The position numbers were made by a program, and so were the translations under genes. Positions 31,573 to 42,299 of a stretch of 64,000 nucleotides of DNA are shown here, one piece after another. Each line of letters starts with the position of its first letter. Within the stretch, counting starts at the first letter, position 1. The stretch is from NCBI GenBank assembly GCA_902518895.1, contig CABYHL010000004.1:1-64000 (forward strand), read 5' to 3'. This stretch comes from an uncultured Alphaproteobacteria bacterium. Its GTDB lineage: Bacteria > Pseudomonadota > Alphaproteobacteria > HIMB59 > GCA-002718135. The notes under the pieces were generated by a model. It worked only from the letters and a program-made list of their open reading frames with translations. It did not search any database and was not told where the DNA came from.

Positions 31573-31977
31573 ATGAAATACTGGCTATTAAAATCTGAAC
31601 CTGATGCATGGTCTTGGGACAACCAAGTCAAAGAGGGTGCGTCCATGTGGGATGGGGTACGAAATTATCAAGCCAGAAATAATTTAAAAAAAATGAAAAA
31701 AAATGATTTATGTTTTTTTTATCACTCAGTTACTGAAAAAAGTATTGTTGGTGTTGTTAAAGTAGTAAAAGAATATTATCCAGATCCCACTGATAAAACA
31801 GACCGTTTTGTTGTGGTTGATGTTAAGGCAACAAAAAAACTAAAAAACCCAGTCTCTCTCGATCAAATAAAAGAAAATAATAAATTAAAAGATATAGCGC
31901 TCGTTAAACAAAGCAGACTCTCCGTAATGCCTTTAAAAAAAACTGAATGGGATATAATAATTAAAATGTCAAATTAG
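31573..31977 (+). CDS. EVE domain protein
   Basis: MKYWLLKSEPDAWSWDNQVKEG..WDGVRNYQARNNL. Confidence 0.95.
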   Translation: MKYWLLKSEPDAWSWDNQVKEGASMWDGVRNYQARNNLKKMKKNDLCFFYHSVTEKSIVGVVKVVKEYYPDPTDKTDRFVVVDVKATKKLKNPVSLDQIKENNKLKDIALVKQSRLSVMPLKKTEWDIIIKMSN

Positions 31978-32041
31978 CTTAAAACAATAATTACTTAAAT
32001 TACTTATTGATATTTAAATAAATTAGAATTAGTCTCTTAAT

Positions 32042-33964
32042 ATGGAAATTAAAAAAGAATGGCTTGAATATGCAAAGGTAAATGAAGAAAAATATTCTTT
32101 AATGTATGATCATTCTCTTCAAAACAATGATAAGTTTTGGAGTGAGCAAGCTAGCAGAATTGATTGGTTTAAAAAATTTACAAAAATCAAAAACATAAAG
32201 TATTCTAAAGATGATGTAAGTATTAAATGGTTTGAAGATGGTAATCTGAATGTATCTTTTAATTGCATTGATAGGCATGCTAAAAATAATCCTGATAAAA
32301 TTGCAATAATTTGGGAGGGAGATGACCCAAATGAAACAAAAAAAATAACATACAAAGACCTATTAACGAATGTATCAAAAGCAGCAAATGTACTTAAAAA
32401 AATTGGAGTAAAAAAAGGTGATCGGGTAACAATATACTTAACAATGATACCTGAGCTTGCTTATATTATGTTAGCTTGTGCAAGAATTGGTGCTGTACAC
32501 TCAATCATTTTTGGAGGTTTTTCCGCCGAGTCTATAGCTGGTAGAATTAAGGATTGTAAATCTGAATATGTTGTAACAGCAGATGAAGGAATTAGAGGTG
32601 GTAAAACTATTCCTTTAAAATTAACTACTGATAAAGCACTAAAATCATGTCCTGATGTTAAAAAGTGTTTAGTAGTTAAAAGAACAAATAAAGGAATAGA
32701 ATTAAAAAAAGATAGAGATTTATTTTATGATGATGTCATAAAGGAAGTAGATAACATTTGTGAACCAGAAGTTTTAAATGCAGAAGATCCTTTATTCATT
32801 TTGTATACCTCAGGATCAACTGGTAAACCAAAAGGTGTTATGCATACATCAGGTGGATATTTAGTTTACACTTCAATGACACACGAATATATTTTTAATT
32901 ATAATGATGGAGATATATATTGGTGTACTGCAGATATAGGTTGGATTACTGGTCACAGTTATATAATTTACGGACCCCTATCTAATGGTGCTACAACATT
33001 GATGTTTGAAGGCGTCCCAAACTATCCTGACTTTTCTAGATTTTGGCAAATAGTTGATAAACATAAAGTAAATATATTTTACACTGCTCCTACTGCTATT
33101 AGAGCATTAATGAGGGAAGGAGATAGTTTTGTAACAAAAACTAACAGATCAACATTAAAACTTTTAGGAACAGTTGGTGAACCTATAAATCCAGAGGCGT
33201 GGAAGTGGTACTTTGAGGTACCTGGGAATTCAAAATGTCCAATAGTAGATACTTGGTGGCAGACTGAAACGGGAGGAATATTAATTTCCCCTCAGACTGG
33301 AGCTATAAAATTAAAACCAGGTTCTGCATCAAAACCTTTTTATGGAATCGAACCATGTATTGTTGATAAAGATGGTAATGAATTAGAAGGTGAATGTGAA
33401 GGGATGTTATGTATGAAGCGTTCATGGCCTGGTCAAATGAGAACTGTTTATGGAGATCATAAAAGATTTATTGATACTTATTTTTCTCAATTTGATGGTA
33501 AATATTTTACAGGTGATGGATGCAAGAGAGATGAAGATGGATATTATTGGATTACAGGCAGAGTAGATGATGTTATTATTGTGTCTGGTCATAATTTAGG
33601 TACAGCAGAGATTGAAAGTGCTTTTGTATCTCATAAAGATGTTTCTGAAGCAGCAGTAGTTGGCTATCCTCATGATGTTAAAGGTAATGGTTTATACTGT
33701 TATGTATCTCTGAAAGTAGGTGTGGATTTTTCAGAAGACTTAGTTTTAGAATTGAAAAAAACTATCAGAGAAAAAATTGGTCCAATTGCTACACCTGATT
33801 TTATACATATCACAGCTGGTTTACCAAAGACAAGATCTGGAAAGATTATGAGACGAATTTTAAGAAAAATTGCTTCAAATGATTTTGAAAATTTGGGAGA
33901 CACATCTACATTAGCAGATCCATCTGTTGTAGACAATTTAATTGAAAATAGACAAAATAAATAG
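32042..33964 (+). CDS. acs: Acetyl-CoA synthetase
   Basis: [52 protein letters not shown]. Confidence 0.96.
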   Translation: MEIKKEWLEYAKVNEEKYSLMYDHSLQNNDKFWSEQASRIDWFKKFTKIKNIKYSKDDVSIKWFEDGNLNVSFNCIDRHAKNNPDKIAIIWEGDDPNETKKITYKDLLTNVSKAANVLKKIGVKKGDRVTIYLTMIPELAYIMLACARIGAVHSIIFGGFSAESIAGRIKDCKSEYVVTADEGIRGGKTIPLKLTTDKALKSCPDVKKCLVVKRTNKGIELKKDRDLFYDDVIKEVDNICEPEVLNAEDPLFILYTSGSTGKPKGVMHTSGGYLVYTSMTHEYIFNYNDGDIYWCTADIGWITGHSYIIYGPLSNGATTLMFEGVPNYPDFSRFWQIVDKHKVNIFYTAPTAIRALMREGDSFVTKTNRSTLKLLGTVGEPINPEAWKWYFEVPGNSKCPIVDTWWQTETGGILISPQTGAIKLKPGSASKPFYGIEPCIVDKDGNELEGECEGMLCMKRSWPGQMRTVYGDHKRFIDTYFSQFDGKYFTGDGCKRDEDGYYWITGRVDDVIIVSGHNLGTAEIESAFVSHKDVSEAAVVGYPHDVKGNGLYCYVSLKVGVDFSEDLVLELKKTIREKIGPIATPDFIHITAGLPKTRSGKIMRRILRKIASNDFENLGDTSTLADPSVVDNLIENRQNK

Positions 33965-33969
33965 AAAAA

Positions 33970-34521
33970 CTATCTAGGTTCCCAATGCTTCAAACATCTT
34001 GGTTCGTAAATATTTGCAGCACCAACTTGAGTTCTTTCACCACCTTCTGTTTTTCTATAAGTTTTCGTGGCTTCAATACCACAGACATTACAAAAACCAT
34101 AAATTTTTACAATTTTGTCTGATAGTCCTAAAAGCATTGAAGATGTTTCCCAAGGCTTTCCTCTTGAGTCTTGATCAAGACCAGCACAAACAACATCTAT
34201 TCCTTTATTTAGAATATTCTCAACATTTTTAAGAGTATCATTAGTATCCATAAATTGAATTTCATCTAGAAAAACCATATCAACTTGACTTTTCTCAAAG
34301 ATAAATTTTTTTAAAGTTTTTTCCCAATCACTCATTGCATAACATTCATGACTTAAGTCATTATGAGTTATAATTTTTTCATTTGAATATCTATTGTCGA
34401 TACTAGGTTTAATAACAATAATTTTTTTATTCTGATGTTTAGCCCAAAGTATTCTTTTTAATAGTTCACTAGTTTTACCAGCAAACATTGCACCAACAAT
34501 AGTTTCAAGATTACCTCGCAT
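33970..34521 (-). CDS. tdk: Thymidine kinase
   Basis: VGAMFAGKTSELLKRI, VFLDEIQFM, C-rich CNVCG motif. Confidence 0.95.
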   Translation of the reverse strand: MRGNLETIVGAMFAGKTSELLKRILWAKHQNKKIIVIKPSIDNRYSNEKIITHNDLSHECYAMSDWEKTLKKFIFEKSQVDMVFLDEIQFMDTNDTLKNVENILNKGIDVVCAGLDQDSRGKPWETSSMLLGLSDKIVKIYGFCNVCGIEATKTYRKTEGGERTQVGAANIYEPRCLKHWEPR

Positions 34522-34591
34522 AAGTCAATATATTTTATTTTTAATATTTATTATATAACTAATAATAATAAAAAAAAACTAATTTACAATA

Positions 34592-35860
34592 ATGATTAAG
34601 GGTGAGAAAATTAGACTAGATATTCATAATATTTTATATTCTGTTTATAGATTTAATAAGACTTTAAATAATTTAGAAATCAAAAAGATCATCAACAAAA
34701 ATACGAAAGAAGATGTTGCTTTGTTAAATAATGTAACATTAAACTCAATGCGCTTTCAATTTCATGTATCCAAAATAATTAAAAAATATATTAAAAAAAA
34801 ATTGCGGCTGCATGAACAAATATTACTAATTAGTGCCATAACACAAATAGTTTTTTTAAATTTTAAAGACTATGCTGTTATTAATTGTTCTGTAGAAATT
34901 GCAAAAAAACTTAAGATTTACCATGGTTTAATAAATGCAAGTTTAAAGAAAATATCTAAAAATAAAAAAGAATTAAAAAAAATTGTTATAGAATTTAATG
35001 ATTTGCCTTTATGGTTTAGAAATCAAACAAAATATTTTACCTTAGATCAGAAAAAAAAATTTTTAAAAAATTTTAATACAGAGCCAAATCTTCATATAGT
35101 TTTTAAAGATCCAAAGTTATTGGTAAATTTCGAAGAAGACTTAATTATTACATCAGAAATTTCAGGTTTTTTATTATTAAAAAAAAATATCAGCAAATTA
35201 AAATCATTTAAAGAGGGAAATTGGTGGGTTCAAGATTTTTCATCCTTCTTTCCTTTGTATAATTTACCAACTAAAGATAGTAGTACAAAAATTCTTGATG
35301 CCTGTGCTGCGCCAGGTGGAAAATCATTTCAACTTTTATCGAAAAAATTGAAATTAACCATTAACGATAAAAGTTCATATAGAATTAGCATATTAAAATC
35401 TAATTTAAATCGATTGAATTTTAAAACTGAGATATTAAATAAAGATTTTCTAAATTTTCGGGAAGATATAAAATACGATTGTATAATTATTGATGCACCA
35501 TGTTCATCAGTAGGAACGATAAGAAAAAATCCTGAAATATTTTTTAAAAAAAACTCACCTGATTTTAAAAAACTAAATGAGATCCAAAATTCCATGTTAA
35601 ATAAAGCTTCAATTTTATTAAATACTAACGGAATTATACTTTACATGGTTTGCTCATTTTTAAAGATCGAAACAGAAGATTTAATTAATAATTTTCTTCA
35701 TCTAAAAAAAGATTTTCAGCTTCATAAGTTTGATTTAATTAAAAGAAATATTGAGTATTCAAAGCTAATAAAAAAGAATTACATGATTACATTACCAGAT
35801 ACTATTAAAGAATTAAATATAGATGGATATTTTGCTGCATATATAAAAAAAATAAGATGA
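34592..35860 (+). CDS. rsmB: 16S rRNA m5C methyltransferase RsmB-like (NusB + methyltransferase)
   Basis: ILDACAAPGGKSFQLL, IIDAPCSSVGTIRKNPEI. Confidence 0.88.
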   Translation: MIKGEKIRLDIHNILYSVYRFNKTLNNLEIKKIINKNTKEDVALLNNVTLNSMRFQFHVSKIIKKYIKKKLRLHEQILLISAITQIVFLNFKDYAVINCSVEIAKKLKIYHGLINASLKKISKNKKELKKIVIEFNDLPLWFRNQTKYFTLDQKKKFLKNFNTEPNLHIVFKDPKLLVNFEEDLIITSEISGFLLLKKNISKLKSFKEGNWWVQDFSSFFPLYNLPTKDSSTKILDACAAPGGKSFQLLSKKLKLTINDKSSYRISILKSNLNRLNFKTEILNKDFLNFREDIKYDCIIIDAPCSSVGTIRKNPEIFFKKNSPDFKKLNEIQNSMLNKASILLNTNGIILYMVCSFLKIETEDLINNFLHLKKDFQLHKFDLIKRNIEYSKLIKKNYMITLPDTIKELNIDGYFAAYIKKIR

Positions 35861-37389
35861 TATTTACAATTAGAAAAATTATTAATGTTTTTATTATTTA
35901 TAAATTTAAATCTAATAAAAATTTAATATTTTCAAATTTAAATTTTAGAAAAAATGATTTTACAAATTACTTTCAAATAAAAACTTATATCTTTAAAAAT
36001 AATTTTTATAATTTAAGTAATAAAAATATACATAGTTTTGATTATTTAAATTTTTCTAATAAGTTAGGTGGAAAAATTGGTATAAACTTATCTAAGGAAT
36101 CTATTTTTGGTTGGTTTGATAAAAATAAAAATAAATTAAATTTTCCTTGGTCTGAAGATTTAACATCAAAAAGATTTATAAATCTTTTATACAATTATGA
36201 ATATATAAACTCTTCTGCACGAATAAATGAAAAGAAAAAATTAGATCTAATAATTTTTTTTCATATGCATAGAATTTTATTTGATCTTAAAACAAAAAAA
36301 ACAAGTGAGATCTCATCATATGATCTTGTAGCATATCTCTTAACGTCTTTAATAAAAAATAAAAAAAATTACAATATTATTAATTATATCAAATTTATTA
36401 CAGAGAATCAGATTGACAACCTAGGAATGCATAAAAGCTATAATATTTTAGAACATTCTAAATTCATAAATAATCTGCATGAGATTAAAAATATTTTGCT
36501 ATTTTTTAATATAAAAAAATCAGATTTATTTGATAAATTAATATTAAAAATGACGTCAATATTAAATCAATATTTTCATATTGATGGAAGCATGCCTCTT
36601 TTTAACGGATCAAATAATATTTATACAAAATTAATTTATAATTCACTTAATAAAGATACATATTTGGCAAAAAGAGAGTTTAGTAACATTAGTAATGGAT
36701 TAGCTTTTTATGGAGATAAGGATAAAAAGATTTTTTTTGATGTTGTTCAGCCAAATAAAGATATGATTAGCTCTAATTTGAGTGCTGGTACTCTATCTAT
36801 TGAATTAAGTGGTTTTGGTGAAAAGATTGTTACTAACTGTGGAGCATCAGAAAGTTTTGGAAAAAATCCTGAATACTTAAGATATAGCGCAGCTCATTCT
36901 ACAATAATTTTACAAAACACTAACATAAGTGAGATAAAGGAAGGAAACCCTCATATAAAATTTCCTCAATCTGTAGTTTTTAGAAAAGAAGCTAATGATG
37001 AGAAAGAAATATTTGAGGGATCTCATAATGGATACATGAAAAAATTTAATAAAATTATTAAAAGAAAACTCGTAATATTTAAAAATATGAACAAAATAAA
37101 TGGTGAAGATACATTTATTTCATACAAGGAAATTAAAGAACGATTAATTTTTCATATAAGGTTTCATCTTGCTGAAGAAATGGTTTTTAATTTTACAAAC
37201 AACAAAAAAAATGTAATTTTGAAAACTAAAAATGAAAATATTTGGTTATTTAAAAGTGATACTGAATTAATTGTTGAAGATAGTATATTAGTAGATAATA
37301 ATTTAACAAAACCTATAAAACAAATTGTTTTAAAAGGTGTGCTAAGTGAAAATAAAACAGTAAAAAAATGGTCATTAGAAAAAATTTAA
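35857..37389 (+). CDS. Heparinase II/III-like protein
   Basis: C-terminal SIELSGFGEKIVTNCGASESFGKNPEYLRYSAAHSTIIL; adjacent to purH. Confidence 0.82.
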   Translation: MIFTIRKIINVFIIYKFKSNKNLIFSNLNFRKNDFTNYFQIKTYIFKNNFYNLSNKNIHSFDYLNFSNKLGGKIGINLSKESIFGWFDKNKNKLNFPWSEDLTSKRFINLLYNYEYINSSARINEKKKLDLIIFFHMHRILFDLKTKKTSEISSYDLVAYLLTSLIKNKKNYNIINYIKFITENQIDNLGMHKSYNILEHSKFINNLHEIKNILLFFNIKKSDLFDKLILKMTSILNQYFHIDGSMPLFNGSNNIYTKLIYNSLNKDTYLAKREFSNISNGLAFYGDKDKKIFFDVVQPNKDMISSNLSAGTLSIELSGFGEKIVTNCGASESFGKNPEYLRYSAAHSTIILQNTNISEIKEGNPHIKFPQSVVFRKEANDEKEIFEGSHNGYMKKFNKIIKRKLVIFKNMNKINGEDTFISYKEIKERLIFHIRFHLAEEMVFNFTNNKKNVILKTKNENIWLFKSDTELIVEDSILVDNNLTKPIKQIVLKGVLSENKTVKKWSLEKI

Positions 37390-37964
37390 AAAATAAGTAC
37401 GCTTTAGTATCAGTATATAATAAAAAAAATTTAAAATATTTATGCTCAAACTTGATCAAACATAATTATAAATTAATTTCAACCGGATCTACAGGAAAAG
37501 AAATTAGGTCTATAGGATTTAAATGTATTGATGTTTCAAGAGTTACTAAATTTAAAGAAATGTTTAATGGTAGAGTTAAAACTATCAATCCTTTGATTTA
37601 TGCTCCTCTTCTATATGTAAGAAATGACAAAAGACATAGAAAACAATTTTTATCATTAAATGTTCCTGAAATAGATATTGTAGTAGTTAATTTGTATCCA
37701 TTTGAAAAATATTATAATAAAAATACTAAAGAGGACATTATTGAATTGATCGATATAGGTGGTCCAAGTTTATTGAGAGCTGCAAGTAAAAATTTCAAAT
37801 TCATAACTCCTATAATTGATATAAAAGATTATAAAAAATTAATTAAAAATCTAGAAAAATTTGGAGGTAAAACAGACATTAATTTTAGAAAGAAAATGGC
37901 AAGCAAAGTTTTTAAAGAAACAAGTAATTATGATAAATTAATTTTTAAATGGTTTAATGAGTAA
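37368..37964 (+). CDS. purH: PurH N-terminal half (IMP cyclohydrolase/MGS-like domain), split gene
   Basis: YALVSVYNKKNL, STGSTGKEIRSIG, FNGRVKTINP, NLYPFEKY, IDIGGPSLLRAASKN. Confidence 0.85.
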   Translation: MVIRKNLKNKYALVSVYNKKNLKYLCSNLIKHNYKLISTGSTGKEIRSIGFKCIDVSRVTKFKEMFNGRVKTINPLIYAPLLYVRNDKRHRKQFLSLNVPEIDIVVVNLYPFEKYYNKNTKEDIIELIDIGGPSLLRAASKNFKFITPIIDIKDYKKLIKNLEKFGGKTDINFRKKMASKVFKETSNYDKLIFKWFNE

Positions 37965-38874
37965 GAAAAATGATAAAATTAAACTAAGATATGGAGAAAA
38001 TCCAAATCAAAGTGCATATTTAATTAATAACTCAAAAAAATCAGTTTTTGATTATCAAATAAGTGGAAAAAAAATAAGTTATAACAACTTAATTGATATT
38101 GATAGTGGTTTGCGATGTTTAACAGAATTTAATGAACCTACATCTATAATAATAAAACACACAAATCCTTGCGGTGTTGCATCTGCAAAAAAAATTGAAA
38201 CTGCTTTTCTTAGATCTTATAGAAGTGACCCCAAAAGTGCTTTTGGTGGTATAATCTTTGTAAATAGGAGGATAAATTTACTTCTAGCAAAAAAAATTTT
38301 TAAAAATTTTTTTGAGATGGTTGTAGCACCAAATTTTGATAGAGATGCATTTAACCTTCTAAGACAAAAGAAAGGCTTAATTTTACTGAAAATACCAAAT
38401 ATTAAAAAACAAACCATAGACTATAAATCAACACTTTTTGGTGAATTGTACCAAACAAATGATTTAACACCAATTAATAAAAACTTTATTAATTTAGTAT
38501 CAAATTTGAAAACTTCACCAAGTTTAATTGATGATTTAATATTTTCTCTAAAAGTAGCAAAACATTTAAAATCAAATGCAATTGTTTTATCTAAAAATAA
38601 ACAAACTGTTGGTTTAGGTCACGGACAAACAAATAGAGTTGATGCATTAACTTTTGCAATAAATAATAAAAACTTATATTTTAAGAATAAAAAATTTGTG
38701 TGTGCTTCTGATGGTTTTTTTCCATTCACTGACAGTATTAATATTCTTAATAAAAATGGATGTCGTGTCATCGCACAACCAGGTGGTTCAATTAATGATA
38801 AGAAAGTTATCTTATTCTCTAAGAAAAATAAAATATCATTATATTTTATAAAAAATAGGCTATTTAAACATTGA
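37957..38874 (+). CDS. purH: PurH C-terminal half (AICAR transformylase domain), split gene
   Basis: LRYGENPNQSAYL, IIKHTNPCGVA, SDPKSAFGGIIFVN, GLGHGQTNRVDA; starts in the 8-nt overlap ATGAGTAA. Confidence 0.9.
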   Translation: MSKKNDKIKLRYGENPNQSAYLINNSKKSVFDYQISGKKISYNNLIDIDSGLRCLTEFNEPTSIIIKHTNPCGVASAKKIETAFLRSYRSDPKSAFGGIIFVNRRINLLLAKKIFKNFFEMVVAPNFDRDAFNLLRQKKGLILLKIPNIKKQTIDYKSTLFGELYQTNDLTPINKNFINLVSNLKTSPSLIDDLIFSLKVAKHLKSNAIVLSKNKQTVGLGHGQTNRVDALTFAINNKNLYFKNKKFVCASDGFFPFTDSINILNKNGCRVIAQPGGSINDKKVILFSKKNKISLYFIKNRLFKH

Positions 38875-39026
38875 TTAATAAAAAAAAAATACCAAATTAT
38901 GTTAAAGATCTAATTAATAAAAATTTAAATATTGCTTCTGGTAGAAAAAATTTTGCTGAACACCACTTTAGAATTATTGAAACTATAAAGTTAATTAAAA
39001 AATATTTTAATTTTAAATCAAAATAG
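38871..39026 (+). CDS. Possible 51-aa small protein, TTG start overlapping purH stop
   Basis: Open frame TTG ATT AAT... : (M)INKKKIPNYVKDLINKNLNIASGRKNFAEHHFRIIETIKLIKKYFNFKSK*; not in ORF track. Confidence 0.4.
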   Translation: MINKKKIPNYVKDLINKNLNIASGRKNFAEHHFRIIETIKLIKKYFNFKSK

Positions 39027-39092
39027 TTATTAATTACATCTGTTTTTTTTTGTTCTATTTACTGTAAGAGTAAATTGCTATAAAATATATAC

Positions 39093-39692
39093 ATGGCCAA
39101 ACCAAATTTACTTTTTCCAACACCTGTTTGGACTGCACAGCTTAATAATTATAAATATATTAACGAAGAAATGTATAATTTCATAAAATCTGAACAAACT
39201 AAAGACCAAGCTGGTGTCAATAAAAGCAATTTAAAAGGCTGGCACTCAAAAGATTTTGATCTTGAAATTGAGCAAACTCAAAAATTTATATCTTTTATTT
39301 TTCCTTCAATAGAACAGGTAATGATAGATATGAATTGGGAAAAAGAAAAACAGATAGTTAAAATTAATAATATGTGGGCAATAATAAATACAGGTGGGGC
39401 GGCCAACCTAAGACACCAACATGGAAATAGTACTATTAGTGGTGCTTACTATGTAAGAGCTCCTCATAACTGCGGTGACATAATTTTTTATGATCCTAGA
39501 CCTGCTCCAGTATATTCGCACCCTAATGTAAAAGAACCAAATTTTTTGAATGCACAAGTAAATGGAATTAGTCCTAAGGAAGGCGCCTTGATTTTATTTC
39601 CTAGTTTCTTAGATCATTCAGTTAATGAAAATGAATCAAATGATGAAAGAATTGTTATAAGCTTCAACATTAGATTTAGTATGAAATCTTAA
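39093..39692 (+). CDS. Putative 2OG-Fe(II) oxygenase family protein
   Basis: NMWAIINTGGAANLRHQHGNSTISGAYYVRAPHNCGDIIFYDPR; FPSFLDHSVNEN. Confidence 0.8.
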   Translation: MAKPNLLFPTPVWTAQLNNYKYINEEMYNFIKSEQTKDQAGVNKSNLKGWHSKDFDLEIEQTQKFISFIFPSIEQVMIDMNWEKEKQIVKINNMWAIINTGGAANLRHQHGNSTISGAYYVRAPHNCGDIIFYDPRPAPVYSHPNVKEPNFLNAQVNGISPKEGALILFPSFLDHSVNENESNDERIVISFNIRFSMKS

Positions 39693-39703
39693 CTTAATAA
39701 ATT

Positions 39704-40387
39704 CTAAAATTTTGTCCAATTCCTAAAGCTAGGCATTAAATGTTCAAAGCCCTTACTATCCTTTAACATTATAGAAATATCTCCCGAAATTGAAATGCGT
39801 GGAGAACCAGATTTATTTGGTACAGTTGCGTGTGGGGTTTTAGAGGGAAATATTATAATTGAGTCTTGATCTAAATCAAACAAAGATCTGTCAGAGTTAT
39901 ATGGATTTGCTTTATTAATAAGTGATTTTTCTAACTTACTGTTAGTAAATATATTTTTTGCAACTTCATTCTGTAATTCGTTAGATCTAAATATTATTCC
40001 TCCAGATTTTTCCGGTTTAAGCAAATAATATGCAAAACTTATATTTGATTGAGAGTGTGTGTGAAAATTTATACTTTGTTCATTCTCAGTATATGTTGCC
40101 CAAGATCTTTGATAATAAATATCGAGATGGTTTGTATTTATTTCAAGTAAATTTAAGTATTCAATAATTGTTGATGATATTTTTTTTGATAAACTTTTAA
40201 ATAAGGTATTTGAAAATAAAAATTCGTGACCTTTGGTATCTCCAGTCCACGCATAAGAGGATTTAATATTGTCTGTTTTCTTTGATTGCATTTTTTTAAT
40301 TTCATTAACTAAAATAGTTCTTTCTTTTTCTTCAATAAAAATTTTGTTTTGTAAAACAGTAAGAGGAAATAAATTAAATATTTTCAT
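39704..40387 (-). CDS. Putative 2OG-Fe(II) oxygenase family protein
   Basis: INFHTHSQSNISFAYYLLKPEKSGGIIFRS; FPSKTPHATVPNKSGSPRISIS. Confidence 0.7.
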   Translation of the reverse strand: MKIFNLFPLTVLQNKIFIEEKERTILVNEIKKMQSKKTDNIKSSYAWTGDTKGHEFLFSNTLFKSLSKKISSTIIEYLNLLEINTNHLDIYYQRSWATYTENEQSINFHTHSQSNISFAYYLLKPEKSGGIIFRSNELQNEVAKNIFTNSKLEKSLINKANPYNSDRSLFDLDQDSIIIFPSKTPHATVPNKSGSPRISISGDISIMLKDSKGFEHLMPSFRNWTKF

Positions 40388-40462
40388 TTAAATATTTTAT
40401 CATTTTTAAAATATACTTAAAAGGAAATTTTCAAAAGTCGTAGTATAATGAAATTATTTTTT

Positions 40463-41185
40463 TTATTTTTTAATCTCTTGAAGAAAATCTAAAATATCTA
40501 TTTTTTTTTCTTGTAAATTATTTATAATTTGTTTTCCCATAATACCTACAAAATGAAAAAAGTTGGGATTTTGTTTTTTTTTAGAATTTGGAAGAAATGG
40601 CATATAGTTCCATACGCAATCCAACTCACTAAAAATTTTATTATTTTCAATTATAAATTCGTTTAAAAGCATATTGTCTGAGTTTTTACCTTTTGGTACT
40701 ATCTTATTTTCTAATCTATTAATCATATATTTTGATAGTGTTTTTGCAGTAGTTTTATCACAAAAGGTTACTCCAGAGTTATAGTAAGCATAACTATTAT
40801 TTAAATTATTAACTTGTCTAAATATCTTTGATGAATTTCCTTCTGGCTCTCTAACATTCATTAAACCTTTTATATCTGGAAGTGGTTGGGCATTTGGATA
40901 AATAAAAACATCATTATCTATATAAATCGTATAATCATATTCATTATCAAAATGTAAGTATCGTTCAAAAGAGTAATGTTTAATTTTTGTTTCCAAAAAA
41001 TTAAAATTTACATATTTTTTTTCATATAAACTTTCACTAACTAAATAATGATCATAGTTGAATTTTTTACAATAATTTTTAACAGATGGAATAAAAATAT
41101 CTCTTATCGGGTAAATTGTTTTATTGTTACCCCACTGAGTGCCTTGTCCAATATCTAATTGAATAACAAGATATCTAGAATTCAT
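40463..41185 (-). CDS. Putative glycosyltransferase-like protein
   Basis: YDYTIYIDNDVFIYPNA (DxD-like), YYNSGVTFCDK. Confidence 0.55.
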   Translation of the reverse strand: MNSRYLVIQLDIGQGTQWGNNKTIYPIRDIFIPSVKNYCKKFNYDHYLVSESLYEKKYVNFNFLETKIKHYSFERYLHFDNEYDYTIYIDNDVFIYPNAQPLPDIKGLMNVREPEGNSSKIFRQVNNLNNSYAYYNSGVTFCDKTTAKTLSKYMINRLENKIVPKGKNSDNMLLNEFIIENNKIFSELDCVWNYMPFLPNSKKKQNPNFFHFVGIMGKQIINNLQEKKIDILDFLQEIKK

Positions 41186-41313
41186 ATTTTTATTAAATAA
41201 TTTAAACTAATATACTTTTATTTTTATAAATATGAAATAATTAAAAATTTATAATCAAACTAGATTGTTATTAAGATCATTTGAATAAGAAATTTATATG
41301 ATATTGTATAGCG

Positions 41314-42288
41314 GTGAATATTTGCGGTTTAAATTTTTTTGAACAAGCTAAAGGTGAAAGAGTTCAAAATCAATTACTTGAAATTGGGAATATTTTCAAT
41401 TCTAACAAAAGTAATGATTTTGTTATTTTTAAAGAAGCTAATAAAAATGATCTAAATAAATATGATTTTTTTATTTTATGTGGTGATGCGAAAATTACTT
41501 TTAATAGAACCTTGATTGAAAAATATTTAAATATTAAGTTAACAAAAAAACCACGGTTGATTAGGGATGTCACTTATTTGAGAATTATACCTAAAATCAG
41601 AAATCTTGATGTAAATGTTTTTCCAAGATTTACTTGGAACAGTATTCTGCCAGGAAAACAAAACTTTCCATATGATAAAAGTTATAATAGGTGGCTTGAA
41701 ATTAAAAATAAATATAATTTACATATAAAGGATTATAGAAAGCTAGGTGATAAAATATTATTTTTTCTTCAAATACCTACTGATGCTTCTTTAAATGAAT
41801 TAAATTTTAATAATGATGGATATTTGAATTTTATGATTAGAACAATAAAAAATATATTTAAATATTCAGATCGTACGATAGTACTACGTAGTCATCCTCT
41901 TAATAAAAATAATGACGTCATAGCAAATTTCTTATTGAATCAATTTAGAGAAACTAACAAAGTATTTTTATCTAATAATGATGATTTGAAGGATGATTTA
42001 AAAGATACAAGATGTGTTATTAGCTACAATAGTTCAGCTACTGTAGAGGCACTTTTTGATGGTATAAGAGTTATAAATTTGAGTAAAATGCAACCATGTT
42101 TTTCTGCTGCATTCAATACTCTGTCTGCTATTGAAAATCCTACAGAATTAAATCGTGATGATTTTTTACAAAAAATTGCTTTCTTGCATTGGGAAAGTGA
42201 AGAACTCAAAAGTTTAGAGATAAAAAAATATTTGTGTAATCTTTTAGAAAAATCTATTCCAAAAGAATCTGATGTACAAGTTTTATAA
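41314..42288 (+). CDS. Putative capsule/surface polysaccharide biosynthesis protein
   Basis: ILFFLQIPTDASLN, TIVLRSHPLNKN, CVISYNSSATVEALFDGIRVINL. Confidence 0.55.
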   Translation: MNICGLNFFEQAKGERVQNQLLEIGNIFNSNKSNDFVIFKEANKNDLNKYDFFILCGDAKITFNRTLIEKYLNIKLTKKPRLIRDVTYLRIIPKIRNLDVNVFPRFTWNSILPGKQNFPYDKSYNRWLEIKNKYNLHIKDYRKLGDKILFFLQIPTDASLNELNFNNDGYLNFMIRTIKNIFKYSDRTIVLRSHPLNKNNDVIANFLLNQFRETNKVFLSNNDDLKDDLKDTRCVISYNSSATVEALFDGIRVINLSKMQPCFSAAFNTLSAIENPTELNRDDFLQKIAFLHWESEELKSLEIKKYLCNLLEKSIPKESDVQVL

Positions 42289-42299
42289 AATTTTTTCTG

